Assembly (NCBI GenBank): GCA_029449235.1
Contig: JANATG010000001.1
Location: forward strand, 4,650,001 to 4,714,000
Direction: 5' to 3'
Source of the DNA: Linnemannia schmuckeri
Taxonomy: Eukaryota; Mortierellomycota; Mortierellomycetes; Mortierellales; Mortierellaceae
DNA: 64,000 nucleotides
In this document: in pieces, positions 1 through 13,336 of the stretch
Numbering within the stretch: position 1 is the stretch's first letter
Layout: each line of letters opens with the position of its first letter
Notes under the pieces: model-generated
The model's database searches: none
Told to the model about the DNA's origin: nothing
Seen by the model: only the letters and a program-made list of their open reading frames with translations
Position numbers and translations under genes: made by a program

Positions 1-874
1 GAAGAGACAGTGTCGAGAATCCCATAGCAAGTGGATTGTGCTGGGGATCTCGTCGGATCGAGATAGGGCTGTGAGAACGCTCGGACGGCGGCATGGGCAC
101 TACTGGTATGACCAATGGGTCGAACGTTGGATTGCGTTTACTTGATTTTGGGGCACATTGTTGTTGTTGTTGGGGCGAGGCTGTAGCGGTGTGAACCAAC
201 TGTCCGTCGATAACAATCTCCAGCACGGCATCGGGCACGGCCGTTATCCGCAAAGGATTAATGCTGATTATGCAAAATAAAATGAGCAAAGGGAGGCAGT
301 GTGCAGGTAGAAGGCCTGGAGGCGTTAGTGTCATTCCTGCAAAATAGTTTGCAACATTTTTCCAATTGAATTGCACGAGAGAGTACAAAAGGCGGCGAGA
401 GGGTACACCCATCCGATACGGGCTCAACATTTTGTTGGTGGTCGGTCTACCAGTCAATTAGACAATGTGAAAAACACATACGCCACTACAAACCATGCAC
501 ACACAAAGAATTTGCATGAGGATGTATAATCAAAGAGAGTGAAAAAGTGAAAGAAGAGGGAGTGGCATGTTATTGACTTACTCATTAAATTTGCCGTCTT
601 TCATAAACGGGAGAGCTCTGGCCTCGTGTCGGATGAACAATGCGTCTTTGTAAACCGCCAGCACATCGTCCCATAGCACGATATCCATTCCTGATGCTGG
701 GTCCACTTGACAGGGAATATGTGTGATGTCGGCTTGAGGGATGGTGATACTGATCTCGGTATTGGAGGTGGAAGAAGTAGTGGTGTCCGTGCTGATGGAG
801 ATGGTGGAGAGTCCACGTTTGAAGACAGGTCGGACTGCCTGGACTTTTTTTCGGCGTTCTTCCGTTTGGTGCAT
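1..874 (-). CDS. Sel1-family protein, N-terminal part (runs off left edge)
   Basis: Exon 1 is 582-874 (ATG at 874) and exon 2 begins at 263 and continues past base 1; the intron 264-581 has GTAAGT at its donor and CAG at its acceptor. Exon 1 encodes the N-terminal module shared with the Sel1-repeat genes at 9821, 16006 and 17490: QAVRP, then DIVLWDDVLAVYKDALFIRH and ALPFMKDGKF. Exon 2 opens with INPLRITAVPDAVLEIVIDG, the same second half of the module, then a Gln/Pro/Ser-rich linker. The splice falls at the same point and phase (phase 2) as in the other members. The Sel1 repeats themselves would lie beyond the window, so calling this a Sel1 protein is inference from the paralogues. Function of the module is unknown to me. 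Confidence 0.75.
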
Positions 875-2361
875 GTCAGTTTAGAGTGGTGTCGTTGTAA
901 GGAGGGTAATGGAATGAGAGGAATGCAAGAGGTAGTTTGAGAAAACAGGTGTGAGATGTAGAAATGATTGGTGATGATGACTGTAGAGTGGAGTGAAGCA
1001 ATGAGGAATGCGAGAGAAGAAAGTGCAGAAGCGTAAGTGGAACTGGGGTTTGAGGGAAGGAAGAAGAAAAAATGAAAAAACAAGGGCATGGCTCGGCGAG
1101 TATCGACGCCTCGATATGCAAGCTGACATTTACCCATTTGCTCATTGCTCATGAGCCATAGGGCACGGCACACAAAGTATTGCATACAGCCTACAGCCCA
1201 CTCCTTCTCGGAGGAAGGGGAGGGGACAACTGAGCGCAATCCATAGACAGGTGGCCCCAGGAAGAACGAAGCGCTTGGGTCTCCAACACGAAAACGCATT
1301 AGCCAGAAAGAAGTGACGCGTCGTGTGTTTGATCACCTCCTAGTGTTCTATAAACCTATTGACATCATTGTTTAATCAGAAATGAAACTCTTAAGCGTGC
1401 TTTTAATCTTATCCAACTGATGTGATCCTACCTCTTTTGCGTTTCTCTCTCCTCACTCTATTACCTTAAGCTGAGACGATCTGTTTGTTTGTGGTCGTTG
1501 ACCCTGTTGTATAAAACGGTCTATGCTGACTTTGTTATTACCGCTTCCATCACAAGCACACCTTGTTGTCTCTCTGAAGGGCGCGCCTCTTTTTCTCAAA
1601 CATAGGAACAATAAACAAGAATATTAAGAGAGAACATATCCGTTGCCAGCAGAGTATGAAAGTACACGCGTGCTGTTTCTCTTGTTATTTGATTCTAATT
1701 GATCCCGCTATTCGCTAGTATGGCATAACAGAAGAAAATAAAAAGATAATTGAATCCTTGAGCACGCGACCGTCGAGTGGGATTCTAAAAATATGATGCA
1801 ACTCGTATGAAGAGCTGCCTGTTGCGAGGTAAGGCGGGTGCGTTTTCCGGGAAAATCTTAATTGATTTGAATTTCAAAGGCCGGCGACCACCTCCAAAGG
1901 AGGAAGGGATCCAGCTGGCTTGTGTGTTTGTCAGCAGAGGGGGTTCCTAACTTTTCTTGGCTGGGTCAACAGGGGCCAGCGGGTGACTCTCTCTTTTCTG
2001 TGTTGTCATTGGCCACAGTGCATTATTCATCATCCCCTTCTTTTTTACTTTTGACTCTTGCTAATTGCTTCGCACCTCGCAACGGCGCCCTTGTTTTGCT
2101 GTTCGTTGCCTTTTAAATACGTGATTGCACGCACCCTCTCTTTTCTCCTTGCTTTGTCCCCCTCCCCACTTTGTCTTCTTTTTTTTTGTCACTATTCCTC
2201 CTCGCTCGCCTCCTTTTTTTTCTTTTCTTTTTTCACCACTCTTCCTCTTTTTTTTTTCCACATTTTCAACTCTTTGCATTCCTCATTCTTATTCCTTTTT
2301 CGACTGCACAGCAACAACAACTACAAACCCATAACGACATCAACAGTATACATAGACTGCA
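875..2361. other. Intergenic region, divergent promoters
   Basis: This separates the minus-strand Sel1-family gene from the plus-strand OPT transporter, so both promoters should lie here. I see no supported gene. A TATA-like TATAAAAC occurs near 1510, and a strongly CT-rich tract at about 2130-2300 precedes the transporter start, as with other genes in this window. A long minus-strand open frame (601-1299) overlaps exon 1 in another frame and has no recognisable features. Confidence 0.6.
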
Positions 2362-4929
2362 ATGTCACAAGCAGTCTACTCGGCTGTCCCTTCCCATGAC
2401 ACCCTCCACCACAACGAATCATCACCACAACAACAACGGCATGACCCACACAAGGACCTTCCTCAGTTCACAGTAAGCTAATCTCACCCTCCTCGTTCAC
2501 AAATGTCTCATTACCACGCTGTGTGGCTTTAACATCGCCAAGTTCGCTGATCAGATCTTTGTTCTTACCCTCCTCTATCATAGTGGCGCGCGGTAGGAGT
2601 AGGTATCGGAATAGGAGCACTCCTCTGCTTCACAAACATGTACTTTGGCCTCCAAACAGGCTGGATCTCCATGATGTCCCTTCAGTCCTCCCTCCTCGGC
2701 TTTGCAATCTTCAAGGCCGCAAAGCCCTACCTCGCTGTACCTTTTGGCCCCGCTGAAAACATTGTCCTTCAGTCCATTGCTGTTGCCACCGGGACTATGC
2801 CCCTCGCTGCTGGGTTTGTGGGCATTATTCCGGCATTACAGATGATGACTACAGAGGATAACCCGAGTGGACCGGTGTTTCTGACGGCAACGCAAATGGT
2901 TCTTTGGTGTCTGGCCATTGCGTTCTTTGGGGTGTTTATTGCGGTGCCGTTGAGGACCCAAGTGATTATTAAGGAGAAGTTGCCGTTCCCATCAGGCACT
3001 GCGACTGCGCAGATGATTGGAGTTCTGCATAACGCGCCGTTGGTCGCCAGAGGAGGAGGACAGTCGAAGCATGGACATGGAGATGATAGCACTATCCGGC
3101 GTAGAAGGAACAGGAACTCGTTAGCGGACGGTATCGATGACGAGGAGTCAAACATCCTGCACGTAAGTTCTTCGGACAACAACAACAAGAGGAATTACAG
3201 CAGCACTGCGACCGGTCAACGGCCCTTGGATAACCGAACCTCACTCCCGGCCAACACCACTGCCATCGTCGGACAACAGATGGCCCCTCTAGGTTCCAGT
3301 GCCAACATCCTCAACGACCCCAACTCCTCCTCTGCATCATCTAATAACAATGAGGACGGTCGTATCGAGATTGGAGGCGAGGATGGCGAGTTCTCTCTGG
3401 ACAAGACTTTTTTGCAGGAGGACAATTGGCGGATGAACATGACGGCTCTCGGAATCTCCTTCACGCTCTCTGGGCTCTACACCGTCCTTTCCTACTTCAT
3501 ACCCGTCATTGCTGCGATCCCCGTCTTTGATTGGCTCTCCGGGATGACGATTGCCTTTGGAGCCACCTGGCAATGGTTTTTCACGCCTTCGCTCAGTTAC
3601 ATCGGTCAAGGAATCATTATGGGCTTCCCGACGACGGCTTCCATGTTGTTGGGTTGTTTTGTTGGATGGGGGATTCTTTCTCCTCTGGCGACGCTTAACA
3701 AGTGGGTTACAGGACCTGTGGGCAATTCGACAACGGGAGCGAGGGGATGGATTCTGTGGATTTCGCTTGGTGTTATGATTGCAGAGTCAATCGTTTCGCT
3801 TTTGGGCGTTGTTGTCTTGTCGCTGGTGGCCCATCGGAGATACAAGATTAGGACTGCTCGTCATGCAGAGCGCAGGATTCTTCTGGATGCTCCTTACCCT
3901 ACTGGAACTTCCACCGCAACTGCCAATAAATACAAGGATGACGAGGATGATGACGAAGAGGACGACGAAGACGCCCCTATCGACCAACTGGTCCCCCTCA
4001 AGATCTGGGTCTGCGGTCTGATCCTCTCATCGTTCCTCTGCCTCTTCCTGATCTGGGTCGTCTTCAGAGACCAACACATGCCCGTCTACGCAACCCTCCT
4101 GGCCCTCGTCCTCGGATCCCTCCTCAGCGTCCTCGGCGTCCGTGCTCTAGGCTCGACTGATCTCAACCCTGTCAGCGGAATAGGAAAGGTCTCCCAATTC
4201 GTTTTCGCTGGCATTGTCCCAGGAGGTATTGTCGCCAACCTGATTGCAGGAGGCATCGCAGAAGCAGGAGCTCAACAGGCCGGTGACTTGATGCAGGATC
4301 TTAAGACAGGACATCTGATGGGCGCCTCACCCAAGGCACAGTTCTGGGGCCAGTTGATCGGCTCTCTTGCATCGGTCTTCATCTCGACAGGAGTTTATAA
4401 ACTCTATTCGTCAGCTTACGAATTGCCTGGCGAACAGTTCGCAGTCCCCACAGCCAAGATCTGGTTAGAACTCGCCCGTCTCGTCAACGGCCAGTCCCTC
4501 CCTGCGCATACTGTCCCTTTCATCCTCGGTTTTGCCGCCCTCTTCGCCGGCCTGACAATTCTGACGACCGTCTACTCGGATGCGGCATTCCTCAAATCCA
4601 AGGACAAGCACGGGAACCCCATTCCCCGCCCTAAATGGCTGACATACATCCCCTCCGGAATCGCATTCGCCATCGGGATGTACAACCTCCCCAATTTTAC
4701 ACTCGCCCGTTTCGTTGGTGGTGTGCTCTCTGTCGCCTGGGACTGGTACTGCAAACAGTACCCCGGTACAAAATACGCGAAACTCGGAAGAGTATTCTTG
4801 ATTATTATCGCGTCGGGTTTTGTGCTGGGTGAGGGGACGCTGTCGATTGTGAACTTGTTTTTGAAGACGTTTGGGGTCCATTCTTGGACTTGCGCTGGAT
4901 GTGTTGAGGGAATCTGCTATTGTAATTAG
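2362..4929 (+). CDS. OPT-family oligopeptide/metal-chelate transporter
   Basis: Two exons, 2362-2472 and 2584-4929, give 818 residues. The first ATG (2362) is preferred over the internal one at 2638 because splicing joins QFT to WRAVGVGIGIGALLCFTNMY in frame, which restores the first membrane helix and the family motif NMYFGLQTGWISMMSLQSS. The protein is highly hydrophobic with many membrane segments and resembles the fungal OPT/YSL-like branch (yeast YGL114W type). Such proteins move small peptides or metal chelates across membranes by proton symport; the substrate here is not readable. Two hydrophilic insertions stand out: residues about 190-310 (Ser/Asn-rich) and an Asp/Glu run at about 488-502, probably cytosolic loops. 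The CT-rich leader is typical of the window. Confident for family, not for substrate. Confidence 0.9.
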
Positions 4930-5226
4930 TCGTAGTTTTTTTTTTTTTGATACCACCTTTGTAAATTTTATTTTTTTTTGACGATATCATAAAAACATAA
5001 TGGATTCTTCGATTCGTCATTTGTCTATGTTGCATATTTCCCTCCATGGTAAACACGAAATATGAGAAAATACAGAGCGGACGAAAAGATATGATAAGGT
5101 AAGAGAGGTGAAGGTAACACCTAACTATCCATAAGATAGGTTCTGGCCAGATATAAACATCCATAAGCTCAACTAAAACTTCCATCTACTCATCCGCGCG
5201 TCTCATCGATACCAACAGAACCACCT

Positions 5227-8200
5227 CTAAGCACGCCCCATCTGCATGATTAAGACGACCATGGCAGTCCAGCCCGTGAAGGGATGGCTACGTTGTCCAT
5301 GGCCCGTTTTGTCATTGTACTGTTCCCACACATATCCCGTCCGCTCATATTCCTAAAAAGGAAATCGTATGTTAAAAAATTAACGAGGACGTTTAGTGGC
5401 GTTTTCAAGATCCATGATGGGCAAAGCAAAGCTAAAAGTAGAAGTAGCACAGACTTACGCTGTAGATGTTCTTGATCAAGTTGTCGCGGAGTTCGTTGTA
5501 GATCTTGGCGGCCTTCTCGCGGTAAGGTCCCTTCTCAACATAGTGCTACAAGGCAAAAATGGCAACAAAAGACATCCAAAGTTAGTTCAACTGCAGAACA
5601 ACTTGATCAACGATTGCACAGTCAAAAGACATCCGCAACGCCAATTAAAGAACAAATCAACAACTTACGGTCTTGAGGGCATGAAGGGCAAGGTAGTTGA
5701 CGTTTATCCAGATAGGACCCTTCCAGTAGTTCTCGCCAGTTCCAAAGTGATCGTCGGAGGCTGACAGGGAGCGGAGTCCATAAGGTGTCCAGAGTTCATT
5801 GGGGTCGTGCATCAAGTCCAGAATATGGTCCAGGTTCTTGGACTCGGGTGAAACAATTCCAAGCAAAACAGGGAAGAGGGTGACGTATCCCTTGTGGCAC
5901 ACCTGGACACTCTCATCCATCTCGTCCACAGTGACATCGCAGTACGCCTTTTGCTCCTCGTTCCAGTGAAGATCTATACACGAAACAATTGAACAAATTA
6001 TATTAGCAAAGTGATCAAGCAAACAAGGTGCGCAACATTCAAAGCATATACTGTAAGTGACAAAATACCTTCGACGTTGTTGGCAATGGCCTTGTAGTGG
6101 TCCTCAAACTCCTCGGCATCATCCTCCTCGCCGACAATGGTGGCAATACGCTGAAGGTTGCGACTCATAAATCCGATCCAAGAAAGCAAATCCACATGCA
6201 GTTCCGCAACGCTAGGGAGTTCGGCTCTGGGGTAGTCATCCAATCCAGAGGTTAACGTATGCGACTTGGTCCGCCCTCTCCAGCGGTAACCCTCCACACG
6301 CGAACGCGAAGTTCGTCCGTATTCACGAATGCCTCCCTGCATAGTACGTCTCATCCACTCGTAATTGGTGCGGAGTTTGGGATATAACTCTGCAAGGTAT
6401 TGCTTTGCAAGATCCGTGTTCGTCAAGCGCCCGTTCAAGACATCGTGCTCGCCCTCGGCAAAGTCAGAGCTAAATTGGGTCTGGCCAGAATTGCCAAAGG
6501 CGCCAACAGAGAACGTACTGGTGACATTGCTGAGACGGTCCAGGTATCCGCTGATGGCGTACAAGAGCGTAGGAGGGTTGGCGTGTTCAGGGTACTGGAT
6601 CTGGAACTGTTCGGGGACACGGCTCCTAGCTTCTTCACCAAGAATTTGCTCTCTCTGGATCCAGCCGTTACTGTCCTGGCGGTCATACCAACTCTTAATA
6701 ATCTCTAAACTAGTGCCAAATGGAGTAAGCAAATGAGATCAATTGTTAGTGACACGTCCTTTTTTGTGTTTGTCATATTGGCGGCTCGCCTGGACAGTGA
6801 AGTTTCGTGTACCTGAGGTCATTGTCCCATTGACCGAGCAAGGTCTGATGGAAACCTTCGTCCCAGTAAAATCCACGAGGGAAGAAAGAGCGGGAGGGGA
6901 CCGCCGTGAAGAGCGATGCAGGGGCAGTCATCTGGGGGTTTGGCAAGGGTCGTCTGGCAACCGGTCCTTCCAAATGATCATTTTGCCCATCCTCGTAAGT
7001 AGGTGACTCGTCAACAATCGAAGATCCATGGAAGTAGCTAGTTTATGAGAATGTATTGGTTGCTTTCTGTTAGTGTCTTGAAAGGATAGAAAGAGTTGAA
7101 CAAAAAAGCTTAGATTTCGACAAAGAGCCATGATGCTTTTACCCAATGCCTCCAACGAGGTTGCTCATGGTGGCTTTGGCAAATTTAACCATCGAGTCCG
7201 AATATCCGTGCTGCTTGAGGTGGAAAGTGTCCTCGAAGCGCTTGTCGAACGCGTCCTCGGCCTTGGAGATAGCGGACGAAATTGTTTCGGTGGTGACTGG
7301 ATTGGGCGAGGACTTTGAGTTGAACATGACCTCGAACTAAACATATGTAGCAAAACGCGTGTGAGAGCGAAGATTCGCGTATTGGTGAACGAAGCATTGG
7401 TAAAATTTATAATTGGTGCCATATTGCATTACCTCAAACTCGGAGTCGTAGTTCATCTGGATGAGCAAGATGTTCGTAGAGCCACCAAAGAACTGATTGG
7501 GCAAAATGTAGAGATCCTGGGGCCGAAAGTCAGTCGCGCCTTGTTGTTGCATGATTTGCGCTCTGTGCGTCAAAATCTCCTTGACGAATTCTACAAGAAC
7601 AAAAAAAATGTAACGCAGCAGTCAGCAGCCTATTCTCCTTCGGATATCGCATCCTGTCTGTGATAAAGGACGCATTTGTTAAAAATTCAGTGTCGTTCAA
7701 CACATACCTTTGGCACGCCACAACGATCCTGAAGGAATAGTAGCTCCCATGAAGTGGGTGTTGGATTTTTCATGTCCAAAGGCTAATTGATCGGAAAACA
7801 AGAGAAAGGGAAGGTTAATACAAGTAATATGCTGCATGACAATATAAAAAAGACTCTCTTTGAAGAATGGCAAGTCGACTTACTTTGCTGGATGGTGATA
7901 TCAAAGTTGCCCAGCTCCTTGACATTTCCTACAATAGGTGCTTTGACATCCTATGTTCACACATAAACAACACACGATCCGATCTGTCAGTAACTACAAT
8001 CTTATCCTTCAACATGCCAATGCGACTTCTTGCGAACAACGAATATGTTCATACATAGCTGGCAGTGTCGACGTTGAGTTGACCATCACCATCCAGGCCA
8101 ACGTAGTAGAGTGTCGAGATCGACATGGGCTCTCCATTACGAATAGGCTTGCCCGAGATCCTGGCGGCCCAAGATCCTCCATGGTTTCCTCCTGGCACTT

Positions 8201-8751
8201 TAATGAACTCTGTTGTCAACTCGACGTTGTTGCGGGTATCCTTGAGTTCCTGAGTTCCAAACGTCCTTCCGTCATGTTTGAGCCATCCGTATTTTTCGAA
8301 CCCGTCACGTTCCTCGCATCCGTGACGGATATCTATGACGCAAAAGCAAAGCATGGTCAGGACCAGGAGGTGATCTGATAGGAGATTTGATCTTAAATTG
8401 TGCCGAGAAAATAACAAAAGAGACAGCAGCCTTACGGTCAGGACCGGAGAAGTCTTGGGTACCGAACCACATGAGACCAGTCATGAGGGTGTTGGGGAGA
8501 CGAGCGCGGGTTCCAAAGTAGAGGTTGGGTCTGTAAATACCCCAGAGGAGGGACGAGTTCTGGGCAGCAGCGGCGGCGGTTGCGGGGTCGCTGTGCATGG
8601 TGTCGATGAAGGTTGACTCGGCGTTGACAAAAACGGTAGATGATGAGGAAGCGAGGAGACATGCGGTAGTTGTGATTGCAAGAGCGAGGGAGATGAGTCC
8701 TGTTCGCCTTGTCCGTGTCCGTGTCTTTGTCCTTTCTTGTGTGTTGTGCAT
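5227..8751 (-). CDS. CWH41: Mannosyl-oligosaccharide glucosidase (processing glucosidase I, GH63)
   Basis: Eleven exons (8436-8751, 8055-8332, 7884-7950, 7708-7782, 7433-7590, 7143-7336, 6813-7037, 6069-6709, 5669-5973, 5459-5545, 5227-5352) join in frame to 823 residues, the usual length. It removes the outermost glucose from the Glc3Man9GlcNAc2 glycan in the ER, the first trimming step of N-glycan processing. A basic N-terminus and one hydrophobic stretch (about residues 17-42) fit a signal anchor. Family motifs: LLWGIYRPNLYFGTRARLP near the N-terminus, FPRGFYWDEGFHQ (about 417-429), GWIQREQILGEEARSR (453-468) and YVWEQYNDKTGHGQRSHPF near the C-terminus. By family knowledge the acidic residues in the last motifs include the catalytic pair; I did not map them individually. 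It ends close to the convergent transporter gene. Confidence 0.95.
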
Positions 8752-9820
8752 GGTGGTGAATGTGTGTCTTTGACAACGAGAGTGGAGAAGGCAAGGGGAT
8801 GAGGAAGTGGACTGGGTGCAGAGTGAGAAATACCCCTTTCTCTGATTTTATTGTGGAGTGACAGATAGCGCGTTCTGATTCGCTGAGGAAAAAGGTAAAG
8901 GATCGAGGACTGTCACAATGCGATTTTACCTCCTGGGAGGGTAGGAACCATATCGATACAGCCCAATCTTTTTATTTAATACTCTTTCGGTCAACAAGAT
9001 GATCTATGCTGCATAATTCCAGAGTTGCTTCTTGTTCTCTGCATCCATGACTGAGTTCTTCTTTTTCCCATGATCAAATCCTACGTAAAAAAAAAAAAAA
9101 AAAAAATAGCTGAAAAAAAAGTTGATTAAATGAAGAGGGAGAGAAAGTTAGGTGGTATAAAAGAAAGTCGCCAAGGACCGATTTCACCTCTCGTCACCTT
9201 AGACCCCACCATCACCCTTCTTTCTAACTCCTCTTCACTAAGCACAAAAAGGATGATGCAGAAGACCACCGCACATACTCCAATCCTTTCAAGTATACAC
9301 CAGGGCTTTTCCCCTACTAGCGGCAAGGAGCATTTAGCCAGATAAGCCCAATCACTCCAGGGGTCTTGTCTCTTTCCTTTCGGTACCATGTTTGCAAACT
9401 CCTGGTCTAGATTGACGCCGGTAAAGGGGAGCCAATAAGAGCAGCATACAAAGAGTGACTACTCCGAAGACGAGGGATGGCGATCCTGAGGTGGTAGTCT
9501 GGTGAAGAAAGACGAGTGGAGTAAAGGTATGGCGTGGGTGTTCTTGTTGTTCTAATTTTTTGGGTGAGGTCGAAGATCAATGCCCCCTGTGGTGATGAAA
9601 CAAGTCTTACCTTAAGGCAATCCCTAGTGAACTCAGCCACAACGCACCGCCACTCTATGTCAACACTCCTCTTCCCTGCTGACATGTGTGTGCACGACCA
9701 TCTCTCTTCATCTGAAAAAAAACACACGCAATCAATCTTCCACCAAACACATCCAATTCCCCTGCCTTTACCCAATCTCCTTTTTTTTTCTCTATCCCTT
9801 TTCGAGCAACGACACCATCG
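8752..9820. other. Intergenic region between glucosidase I and Sel1 gene
   Basis: Divergent promoter region. It contains a 20-base A run (9087-9106), a canonical TATAAAAG at 9156-9163 on the plus strand, the shared upstream element described separately (9631-9654), and a CT-rich leader (about 9740-9815) just before the Sel1 start. No supported gene. Confidence 0.6.
9631..9654 (+). promoter_or_regulatory. Shared upstream element of Sel1 family, copy A
   Basis: Reads ACTCAGCCAC, three variable bases, then GCACCGCCACT, about 170 bases before the ATG at 9821. A copy differing at 2 of 24 positions lies upstream of the Sel1 relic at 13337, and a third, less exact copy lies upstream of the minus-strand relic at 31333-32790. 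Conservation upstream of paralogues that differ greatly elsewhere suggests a retained promoter or leader element; no factor is implied. Confidence 0.5.
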
Positions 9821-12807
9821 ATGGATATACCGGTTTCCCTCGTCCAAGCCCTCCGTTCAGTCGAAAGAACCACTCGAACTACAACGCCTTCGCCAGACTC
9901 TGCTAACATCGTCTATATAGACGTTCGTACAGACCCAGTCGACAGGGGCTTATTTGTCCTTTGGGAGGATGTCCAGTTGGCGTTCGCAGATGCGGTTCAT
10001 GTTCGACACCAATCCAAAGTGTTGTCGTTTTTGAAGGGGCCTGACTTTAACACGTATGTAACTGGTAAATAATTATGGTCAAAACTGGGTCCAAATAACA
10101 AATGCAGTGTTGAGTCAGCGTGTATATATTGAAGCTTTGTTATTGCATGTGCGATAGCCTCAAACCTCCTAGATTCGCAGCAATGACAGATGTAGTATTA
10201 GAGGTCGTTGTGGGCGACCAACCAGCCCGAGATAATCTTCCAACAAGTGGAGTTCAACAGTCGACACCACCTGAGTCACCCCTGTGGGCAAGAAGAACGG
10301 AGAGTTCAACCAATACAACCAGGGGTGACCCCGTCTATGGGCTTGAAGGGCAGGCTATGGATAACTATTCTCATATCGACCATCCAGCTTTCAAACCTCG
10401 ACCCAGAGCACCTCAGTTTACTCCAAACTCTCAAGAAGAAGTCGACATATTTGCGGACAATCCATCGGCGAACAACAACTCGCCACTCCCAGAAAATAAT
10501 AGTCAACCAGACCACAACAACAGTACATCAAACAACAATATACAGCCAGCAAACAAAATTGCTCAGACACCGCAAGATCTCACCACTGCTAGCGCTGCCA
10601 ACGATATCGCGCCAATCATCTTGAAGGCAACGCTCGGTGACAAGAACGCTCAACTCCAGCTTGGAAACATGTATACAGACGGAGATGGCATTGAGCAAGA
10701 CAACCAAGAGGCGCACCACTGGTACCTTAAGGCCGCAAACCAAGGAGACGTCTCAGCTCAAAACAACCTCGGCGACATCTACAGTCAGGGACTTGGCGTT
10801 AAGCGCAACCAACCGACGGCACTCGGCTGGTACCTCAAGGCAGCAAACCAAGGGGACGCTTCAGCACAGAATAAGATTGGCGACATTTACCGCTTTGGGC
10901 GCGGAGTTCCCCTCGACTGTTCGATAGCACTGGATTGGTACCTAAAGGCCGGTAACCAAGCAGATGCCACTGGCCGATTCAACATCGCCCAGATGTACAA
11001 CTACGGTCTCGGTGTTTCTCTTGATTTTGAGGAAGCCATGCACTGGTACCTCAAGTCCGTCGCCCAAGAATACGCCCTCGCCCAAAGTAGTATCGGAGAT
11101 TTGTACGCCAATGGTCATGGCGTTGCACAGGATTACGCCAAGGCAATGCAGTGGTATCTCAAGGCGGCCGACCAAGATCTTCCCGAGGCTCAATTCAAGA
11201 TCGGTGTGATGTATGAGAGGGGTAAAGGGGTTCCCAAGGACAAGATGGCCGCCCTGGAATCCTTCAAGACGGCCTCCACGCGCAGAGACTCAGATGCGTA
11301 CTCCCAATTTGTTGTAGGCTACATGTATTTCCATGGCCTCGGTGTGTCTCAAGACTATTCGACGGCATTTTATTGGTTTCTCATATCTGCGCGTCAAGAT
11401 CTCCCAGAAGCTCAACTGAAGGTGGGCGACATGTATCGTCAAGGCAGAGGAGTTTCCAAGAATTATGTCGAGGCGATGAGCTGGCTGCTCAAGGCCGCCA
11501 AGCAAGGACTTCCGAGAGCTCAGTATGTCGGCGTCATGTACTACCATGGCTCTGGCACAACAAAAAAATTTTCCGCCGCATTTGACTGGTTCCTCAAAGC
11601 AACGCTGTTCGATTATGGGCCGGCCCTTTCTGATGTGGGCGCTATGTGCTACAACGGCACAGGCGCACCTAAGGACTACTCGAGGGCCAAGGCCTTTCTC
11701 CTCAAGGCGGCGTCTCAAGATTATCCGGAGGCTCAGCGGGAACTGGGGAACATGTACCATCGTGGCCACGGTGTTCCTAAAGACTTTTCGATCGCTTTCG
11801 ACTGGTTTCTTCTGGCCGCCCAACTAGATGACGCTGTCGCCCAGAGTATTGTCGGCAGCATGTACCATGACGGACGCGGTGTTTCCCAGAATTTATCCGA
11901 AGCGATAGAATGGCTTCTCAAGGCCGCCCATCAAAGTCGATCCGTGTCTCAGTACGAGATCGGCATGATGTTCTTCCATGGCCAAGGTACCTCCCAAAAT
12001 CTGCCGTTAGCGTTCAAGTGGCTCCTCAAGGCAGCCAATCAGAGTCATGCGGAAGCACAGAGCCAGATCGGTGCCATGTATTTTCGCGGCCAAGGTATTG
12101 ATCAGGACTATTCGACTGCTATGGAATGGCTCCTCAAGGCCGCCGCGCAAGGGCAAGCGCGAGCTCAGTATGATATCGGTGGCATGTATGGCCATGGTCT
12201 AGGTGTAATTCAGAGTCCCTCAATCGCATTCTTCTGGTTTCACAAGGCTGCGGATCTAGGCTTGGCAGATGCGCAGTGCGATCTCGGTCTCATGTACCTT
12301 CAGGGCGTCGGCACGCTTCAGAACCACTCGGAAGCGGAGAAATGGCTCCTCAAGGCTGCCTGTCAAGGTCACTTTGTAGCTCAATACGAACTGGGCATGA
12401 CATACCACCGCAGATTTCATCGATCAAGCACGGTCGCATTCGAATGGATCCTCAAGGCTGCTCAACAAGGTTATGCGGAAGCACAAAGCCAGATCGGAGT
12501 TATGTATCGCCATGGTTATGGGTGCATCCGAGACCACTCGATCGCAATGAACTGGCTCCGCAAGGCCGCCGATCAGGGACAGCTACAGGCGCAACGCGAG
12601 CTGGGTGATGTCTTTTTTGAGGGCTTAGAGGTTCCTGTGGATTATACCGTCGCCTTAGAGTGGTATTCCAAATCTGCATCACAGAACGATGTAGCCTCCG
12701 AGCGGCGTATTCGTGAGAAAAAGCAAATCAAGGAAATGGAGGAAGGTCTTTACCGCACGCAAGTCAAAGACAAGAAATTTTCTAGATTAAAGTTCTGGAG
12801 GGATTGA
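9821..12807 (+). CDS. Sel1-repeat protein, about 19 repeats
   Basis: Exons 9821-10053 and 10158-12807 give 960 residues. Residues 1-97 are the unrecognised family module (VLWEDVQLAFADAVHVRH, LSFLKGPDF, T|LKPPRFAAM, VLEVVV), cut by a 104-base phase-2 intron. A Ser/Asn/Gln-rich linker follows to about residue 230. From there to about residue 920 I count about 19 Sel1 units of about 36 residues (type: AQ-IG-MY-G-GV-DY--A--W-LKAA-Q). The C-terminus is Lys-rich and ends FSRLKFWRD. Sel1 repeats form alpha-solenoids that scaffold protein complexes; the partner is unknown. No signal peptide or membrane segment is seen. Neighbouring copies at 13337, 14071 and 16405 suggest local duplication. Confidence 0.9.
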
Positions 12808-13336
12808 TCAAGATTAATTTCATCCATTCTTTTCACTAGAACAAAAAAAAAAGAAAAAAAAAATAGTTCTGTGGACAAAGGCGTGCTGGGAAAGAACTGC
12901 TGAAACGCTTCGTAATGTCTTTGTTTACAGGATGGTAAAAAGCATTTTCCCTATGCGGACAATATTCAAAAAAAAATGAGATGGTGCTATCAACATGCAC
13001 TTAGTCCACATGCTGCTGACGTTTTTAATAAATGATTGTCACGACCTTTGAAAGGAGAGCACAGTCTACAATTGAATTGAGTTTAGACTCAGCCACACTG
13101 CACCGCCACTGTTATGTTCTCGACCCTTTGTGACTCTTCTCACTTTCGACTCTTACATCAGCTTCATCCATACGACTTTTTTTCGTTATCCTCTTTGTAT
13201 TCACTTTCCACCAACTACCACTACTCTCACCATTATTTACACGCAGAAACCAATCTCTCTCAGTAACCAGCATCCTGACAAGATCTCATACAGATCAATA
13301 GAAGACGACAGCCCTCAGGTTCATCCTATGCTCTAA
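12808..13336. other. Intergenic region
   Basis: Holds the T/A-rich 3' flank of the Sel1 gene and the upstream region of the following Sel1 relic, including the shared element at 13087-13110 and a CT-rich leader to about 13260. No gene seen. Confidence 0.5.
13087..13110 (+). promoter_or_regulatory. Shared upstream element of Sel1 family, copy B
   Basis: ACTCAGCCAC, then ACT, then GCACCGCCACT. It matches copy A at 22 of 24 positions and sits about 230 bases upstream of the relic's ATG at 13337. Confidence 0.5.

Noticed and set aside
601..1299. A 232-codon minus-strand frame overlapping the Sel1-family exon 1
   Set aside because: It overlaps the well-supported exon in another frame and shows only low-complexity sequence.
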